In this document: positions 63,772 to 64,000 of the stretch, piece by piece
Layout: each line of letters opens with the position of its first letter
Position numbering within the stretch: position 1 is the stretch's first letter
Assembly: GCF_900104135.1 (NCBI RefSeq)
Contig: NZ_FNIV01000006.1
Location: 1 to 64,000 of the forward strand
Direction of reading: 5' to 3'
Source of the DNA: Halomonas shengliensis
GTDB lineage: Bacteria > Pseudomonadota > Gammaproteobacteria > Pseudomonadales > Halomonadaceae
DNA length: 64,000 nt
The notes under the pieces: model-generated
The model's database searches: none
What the model saw: the letters and a program-made list of their open reading frames with translations, nothing else
Told to the model about the DNA's origin: nothing
Made by a program: the position numbers and the translations under genes

Positions 63772-64000
63772 ATGAAGCTGAAACTGATGCTCTGGGTGCT
63801 GGGCTGGCTGCTGCAGCGCGCCCGACGCCGCAATCCCCGCTTCCGTGAGCTGCTGGCCGAGACCCGTGGCCTCGACTGGGGGGTGGCCACCGAGGATCTC
63901 GCCATCGCCCGCCACTATCGCATGTCGCCCCGCGGCATCGAGCACGGCCGCGGCCTGCCCGTGGACCTCGACCTGGAGCTGCGCTTCGCGGATGCGGCCA
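63772..64000 (+). CDS. Hypothetical protein, truncated by the window end
   Basis: Only the first 76 codons are visible. The protein begins MKLKLMLWVLGWLLQRARRR, an amphipathic start, and continues with a soluble-looking region (ETRGLDWGVATEDLAIARHY). In Pseudomonas an uncharacterised gene follows HU at this place. An SCP2-like sterol-binding fold is possible from memory but not shown by what is visible. Confidence 0.6.
   Translation, partial: MKLKLMLWVLGWLLQRARRRNPRFRELLAETRGLDWGVATEDLAIARHYRMSPRGIEHGRGLPVDLDLELRFADAA

Overview
The window is a GC-rich gammaproteobacterial chromosome segment around the replication origin. The gene order (gyrB-recF-dnaN-dnaA / rpmH-rnpA-yidC-mnmE, then mnmG-rsmG-parAB-atp-glmUS, then pst-phoU / phoRB-ubiAC-rubredoxin reductase-HU) is the one I know from Pseudomonas and Halomonas. 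The protein sequences, the sodium:neurotransmitter-type symporter and the organic-solute transporters suggest Halomonadaceae. This assignment is inference from memory; no database was searched. No CRISPR array, prophage, transposase, rRNA or tRNA gene was seen, and I found no clearly novel multi-gene system. The interest lies in the origin architecture, a small repeat family and several local oddities.

Layout. 1-540: gene-free DNA of unknown origin, the gyrB terminator and a parS site. 541-6808: gyrB, recF, dnaN and dnaA, all leftward; two further parS sites lie inside recF. 6809-7388: dnaA-rpmH intergenic region with DnaA boxes. 7389-11293: rpmH, rnpA, yidC, mnmE rightward. 11303-20772: a leftward block holding rlmJ, an OmpA-type lipoprotein, hemW, rdgB, a two-domain kinase-like protein, hemL, thiD, hemJ and a ClC-type transporter; three of these are haem-related. 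20994-25033: argC, erpA and a polar amino acid ABC transporter, rightward. 25091-25565: a second DnaA-box-rich, locally AT-rich region, which is the better-looking origin. 25566-30000: mnmG (with an apparent one-base frameshift), rsmG, parA, parB. 30064-37116: the complete nine-gene F1Fo ATP synthase operon. 37243-44923: mgtE, uppP, apbE, glmU, glmS and a DUF72 gene. 45262-52126: a sodium-coupled symporter, a 71-residue orphan, a HexR-type regulator, uvrD, an orphan TRAP binding protein and a thioesterase. 52256-60429: pstS-like, pstC, pstA, pstB, phoU, cysZ, then phoR and phoB on the other strand. 60478-64000: ubiA, ubiC, a rubredoxin-reductase-like flavoprotein, HU and a truncated gene at the window edge.

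How the parts fit together. DnaA, DnaN, RecF and GyrB start and support replication, and ParA/ParB with the three parS sites segregate the origin. MnmE and MnmG act together on tRNA wobble uridines. GlmU and GlmS feed cell-wall precursor synthesis and UppP recycles the lipid carrier. PhoR/PhoB sense phosphate through Pst/PhoU, and convincing PhoB boxes sit before pstC and before phoB. UbiC and UbiA carry out the first two dedicated steps of ubiquinone synthesis.

A repeat of about 90 bp with inverted ends occurs three times, each time just after the stop codon of a rightward gene (argC, mgtE, hexR). Gene starts were chosen from ribosome binding sites and family length; many are GTG or TTG.
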